A stretch of 8,139 bases of DNA from Ignavibacteriaceae bacterium (GTDB lineage: Bacteria > Bacteroidota > Ignavibacteria > Ignavibacteriales > Ignavibacteriaceae), in assembly GCA_031292465.1 (NCBI GenBank), contig JARLHB010000356.1:1-8139 (forward strand), read 5' to 3'. Made by a program: the position numbers and the translations under genes. This document shows positions 5,931 to 8,139 of this stretch, piece by piece. How positions within the stretch are numbered: the first letter of the stretch is position 1; the number at the start of each line of letters is the position of its first letter. Below the pieces are notes generated by a model. That model had not been told where the DNA came from. It was given only the letters and a program-made list of their open reading frames with translations, and searched no databases.

Positions 5931-6754
5931 TACCAATCCTTGCCCGTTTTAGTGGGGTTGCCTTTCATCTTTCTTAACTGTTTCTGCATATTCTTTTCAT
6001 CATTATTCAAAGCGTTAAAAATTGCCTGCGCCTGATCTTTGGATATTTTATCCGGCTGCGGCTTTGGCTGATTTTTTTGATCGTTTTTGTTTTGGTCCTG
6101 ATTTTGTTGATTCTTCTGCTGATCCTGATTATTCTTATTCTGATCTTTGTTTTGATCGTTGTTCTTATCCTGATTGTTCTTGTTCTGATCCTTATTCTGG
6201 TCCTTGTTTTGGTCTTTATTCTGATCCTTGTTCTGGTTCTGTTTATCCTTGTCTTTGTCTTTATTGTTTTTATTGTTTTTATTATTCTTATCGTTTTTGT
6301 TCTGTTTATTATTATTCTTCATCATAGACAAAGCATAAGACAAATTATATTTAGTCTGATCATCCTTGGGATTTAATTTCAAGGCGTTTGCATAAGCGCC
6401 TACGCTCTCTTTATATTTTTCACCTTTAAGAAGCGCATTCCCTATATTATGATAAGCTTTGGATTTCAGGTCATTGGAATTTGTTTTTGATAAAGCAGAC
6501 GAATAAGATTTTATGGCTTCATCATATTTACCTTCTTTATAATAAGAGTCACCAAGGTTAAAACTGGAATGGAAATTATCAGGAGCTTTTTGCAGCCCTT
6601 TTTTGAATTCGACTTCGGAATCTATATACTTTCGCTGATTATACAGATCCACGCCTTTATTTACATTAGAACGGGCATCCTGCGGAAATAACAAACTGCC
6701 GCTTAAAGCAACAAAAAATATTATTGAATATGTTAGGAAAGATATTGTTTTCAT
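5930..6754 (-). CDS. batC: BatC: TPR protein with long Asn/Lys/Asp/Gln low-complexity tail
   Basis: I start this gene at the ATG 6752-6754, one base after the batB stop codon (TGAAATG), giving 274 aa. The reading frame can be extended 5 codons to a TTG at 6767-6769 inside batB, but the ATG gives a clean signal peptide, MKTISFLTYSIIFFVALSG, ending near LLFPQDA. Numbering from the ATG, three TPR units follow (about 28-60, 61-95 and 98-131), the last with NIGNALLKGEKYKESVGAYA (104-123) and the BatC-typical KLNPKDDQTKYNLSYAL. Residues about 146-235 are almost entirely N, K, D and Q, including a run of QNKD tetrads. A short conserved C-terminal block follows: DQAQAIFNALNNDEKNMQKQLRKMKG (from about 240), typical of BatC proteins just before the end. 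Placement between batB and batD agrees. Probably periplasmic, peripheral to the complex; function as an adaptor is inferred from the TPRs. Confidence 0.85.
   Translation of the reverse strand: MKTISFLTYSIIFFVALSGSLLFPQDARSNVNKGVDLYNQRKYIDSEVEFKKGLQKAPDNFHSSFNLGDSYYKEGKYDEAIKSYSSALSKTNSNDLKSKAYHNIGNALLKGEKYKESVGAYANALKLNPKDDQTKYNLSYALSMMKNNNKQNKNDKNNKNNKNNKDKDKDKQNQNKDQNKDQNKDQNKDQNKNNQDKNNDQNKDQNKNNQDQQKNQQNQDQNKNDQKNQPKPQPDKISKDQAQAIFNALNNDEKNMQKQLRKMKGNPTKTGKDW
6050..6319 (-). repeat. Low-complexity coding repeat in batC (N/K/D/Q, with QNKD tetrads)
   Basis: About 90 codons of batC use nearly only Asn, Lys, Asp and Gln. Its core, about 6179-6235, is a 12-bp-period array encoding four QNKD units plus QNK. 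The 12-mers differ at synonymous positions (for example AAT/AAC, AAA/AAG, GAC/GAT), so the DNA copies are diverged while the peptide is kept. Read on the opposite strand the region gives long hydrophobic or Tyr/Cys/Ser-rich open frames that are artefacts of this composition. Confidence 0.85.
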
Positions 6755-6755
6755 T

Positions 6756-7802
6756 TCAATGCTGTTCAATCCCGAACTTTTTGTTTAACATAGTTACTAT
6801 AGGCGATTTACGCTCCGACATAAAGAATTCAATTATAAGTAATAATATTGCCGGTATCAAAAAATAATAAAATCTGTCTTCGAAATCCGTGACTTCCTTT
6901 TCACCGAACTCAGTTTTTTTAATACCTGATAAATCTTTATATATCATATCAAGCTCGTCACGGTCATTAGCGCCCCGCATATACTTGCCGCCGGAGCCTG
7001 AAGCAATATCCTTCAAAGCGCTTTCATCAAGCTTTGTTAAAATAACATTTCCGTCCTGATCCTTTTTAAAGCCAACCGTCTGCCCCTGCGGATTAAGAAT
7101 AGGAATCGGCACTCCGTCAGGTGAACCAAGGCCAATAGTATATATCTTAATATTATTCTTCTTAGCTTCATCAATAGCGTCTGATAAATTCCCTTCATGG
7201 TCTTCACCATCTGTAAAAATCACCATCACTTTTTCTGTCTTTGATGAATAACTAAAAGATTTGTTCGCCATATTAATTGCCGCAGCTATAGCAGTACCCT
7301 GATCCGGAACAGTGCTGGCATCGGCTGCTGACAGGAATAAATTTGCCGCAGAATAATCCGTGGTTAAAGGGAATTGAACAAACGGCTCGCCTGCAAACAC
7401 TACCAGGCCAATCCTGTCGCCTTTTAATTGCTGGATAAGGTTAGAAATCTCAAGTTTTGCCTTTTCAAGCCGGCTTGGTTTGATGTCCTGCGCCTGCATA
7501 CTTAAAGAGACGTCAAGTATAATATAAATATCTATACCCGTCTGTTTAACATTTTCAATTTTTGTTCCTACCTGCGGATCGGCAGCGGCAATAAGCAGAA
7601 ATATTATTGCTAATAGGATAACACCGAAACGCAGAATGCTTTTACCCTTGCTGTATGTAGGAAGAAGAACGGATTGCAGCTTCTTTGCAGCAAATTTATC
7701 AAGAAGCTTACTTTTATTACGCATTATATACCAGAACGCCGCTATAAGTACCGGTATAAAATATAATCCGTTTAAATATTCCGCATGTGCAAATCGAAAC
7801 AT
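6756..7802 (-). CDS. batB: BatB: membrane-anchored von Willebrand A domain protein
   Basis: The 348-aa product has the standard Bat VWA layout: N-terminal hydrophobic segment (about 11-27), basic loop, second helix (about 58-74), an extracytoplasmic VWA domain (about 90-295) and a C-terminal helix (about 311-328). The metal-ion-dependent adhesion site is intact: DVSLS (97-101; Asp97, Ser99, Ser101), the Thr of PLTTDYSA (145-152) and TDGEDHEG (197-204; Asp198). KLEISNLIQQLKGDRIGLV (116-134) and YTIGLGSPDGVPIPI (221-235) are also family-typical. Such VWA domains bind partner proteins through Mg2+, and in these operons they are linked to a MoxR AAA+ ATPase. It follows batA after 16 bp, and its TGA is one base before the batC ATG. 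Upstream only AAAGA resembles a Shine-Dalgarno sequence. The call as BatB rather than BatA rests on order and on the longer PDGVPIPILNPQG insert. Confidence 0.92.
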   Translation of the reverse strand: MFRFAHAEYLNGLYFIPVLIAAFWYIMRNKSKLLDKFAAKKLQSVLLPTYSKGKSILRFGVILLAIIFLLIAAADPQVGTKIENVKQTGIDIYIILDVSLSMQAQDIKPSRLEKAKLEISNLIQQLKGDRIGLVVFAGEPFVQFPLTTDYSAANLFLSAADASTVPDQGTAIAAAINMANKSFSYSSKTEKVMVIFTDGEDHEGNLSDAIDEAKKNNIKIYTIGLGSPDGVPIPILNPQGQTVGFKKDQDGNVILTKLDESALKDIASGSGGKYMRGANDRDELDMIYKDLSGIKKTEFGEKEVTDFEDRFYYFLIPAILLLIIEFFMSERKSPIVTMLNKKFGIEQH

Positions 7803-7818
7803 AATCTTTAACTAACTA

Positions 7819-8139
7819 TTAAGGAATTTTTCTAAAAACAGTTTTTGACAAAACTAATTCTAATAAAATCAAAATAAGTCCTGCATTAAGCCAGTTTGAA
7901 AACAACTCTGCAGCACTGCGGTAAGATGTTACTTCAATTTTTGATTTTTCAAGTCTGTCAATTTTATTATAAATATTTTTTAATGTAGAATTATCTATAG
8001 CCCTGAAGTACATTCCGCCGGTTTCTTCGGCAATATTCCTAAGCAGGGCTTCGTCAATTTCAACAGGCATCATCTGGTAACGCACGCCAAAGGGAGTTTG
8101 CACCGGGTATGGCGCCTGTCCCTGTGTACCGACTCCTAC
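7819..8139 (-). CDS. batA: BatA, 3' end only: von Willebrand A domain protein
   Basis: The reading frame is open to the right edge, so this is the last 106 residues of a protein of about 330; its start is outside the window. An in-frame GTG (8101-8103) is an internal Val, not a start, because homologous sequence continues upstream of it: the visible part opens with VGVGTQGQAPYPVQTPFG, which matches the last strand of the BatA VWA domain. Then come PVEIDEALLRNIAEETGG (25-42), YFRAIDNSTLKNIYNKIDRLEKSKIEV (from 44) and a C-terminal membrane helix (about 83-98) with a short basic tail. The MIDAS residues lie upstream and cannot be checked. It is followed by batB after 16 bp. The PYPVQTPFG variant is what separates BatA from BatB in this group, together with gene order. 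Confidence 0.87.
   Translation of the reverse strand, partial: VGVGTQGQAPYPVQTPFGVRYQMMPVEIDEALLRNIAEETGGMYFRAIDNSTLKNIYNKIDRLEKSKIEVTSYRSAAELFSNWLNAGLILILLELVLSKTVFRKIP

Noticed and set aside
6022..6376. Two long plus-strand open frames, one Tyr/Cys/Asp-rich and one made of Leu/Ile/Val repeats
   Set aside because: They are the antisense reading of the batC N/K/D/Q tract; the composition follows directly from the repeat, and batC is supported by signal peptide, TPRs and operon position.
6767..6769. TTG as start of batC
   Set aside because: The ATG five codons later directly follows the batB stop codon and gives a normal signal peptide; the TTG would add five residues before it and has no properly spaced ribosome binding site.
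8101..8103. In-frame GTG as a possible start of a short 94-aa protein
   Set aside because: The frame stays open upstream to the window edge and the upstream residues (VGVGTQGQAPYP) match the BatA VWA domain, so the gene is truncated by the window and not short.
1..8139. CRISPR arrays, tRNA/rRNA genes, insertion sequences, phage or defence genes
   Set aside because: No direct repeats with spacers, no cloverleaf-like or rRNA-like stretches, no transposase motifs or terminal inverted repeats were seen; almost all of the window is accounted for by conserved coding sequence.

Overview
This is a low-GC, gene-dense bacterial segment in which every supported gene reads on the minus strand, so transcription runs from the right end of the window to the left. 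A CMP-Kdo synthetase implies a Gram-negative outer membrane with Kdo-containing LPS. The complete A-to-E arrangement of Bat ('aerotolerance') genes, weak Shine-Dalgarno signals and AT-rich spacers suggest the Bacteroidota/Chlorobiota/Ignavibacteriota group. That placement is an inference from gene content and style, not from a phylogenetic marker.

Right part (3199-8139): the Bat operon in transcription order. It holds the 3' end of batA (von Willebrand A protein, cut by the window edge), batB (second VWA protein with an intact MIDAS motif), batC (TPR protein with a very long Asn/Lys/Asp/Gln tail), batD (large periplasmic 'oxygen tolerance' protein with one membrane anchor) and batE (TPR, two membrane helices, SH3-like domain). 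Gaps and overlaps are -8 to +16 bp, except for a 108-bp spacer between batC and batD. The usual upstream partners of this operon, a MoxR ATPase and a DUF58 protein, would lie beyond the right edge. The family is thought to form an envelope-associated complex in which MoxR, VWA and TPR proteins work together on protein assembly or stress tolerance. Its exact biochemistry is unsettled.

Middle part (1224-3086): after a 112-bp spacer come an integral-membrane M48 (Ste24/CAAX protease 1-like) metallopeptidase and, abutting its stop codon, a PlsC-type 1-acylglycerol-3-phosphate acyltransferase that starts at GTG. Together these form an envelope protein-quality and phospholipid-synthesis pair.

Left part (1-1169): gatC (subunit C of the tRNA-dependent amidotransferase), kdsB (CMP-Kdo synthetase) and, overlapping the kdsB stop codon by 4 bp, the first 22 codons of a gene resembling the N-terminus of the D-cysteine desulfhydrase/ACC deaminase family.

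The genes are housekeeping or conserved accessory genes. I see no mobile element, CRISPR array, tRNA, rRNA or defence island. The non-coding signals most worth a second look are an 8-bp-period repeat that fills half of the batC-batD spacer and a strong inverted repeat that folds across the plsC stop codon.
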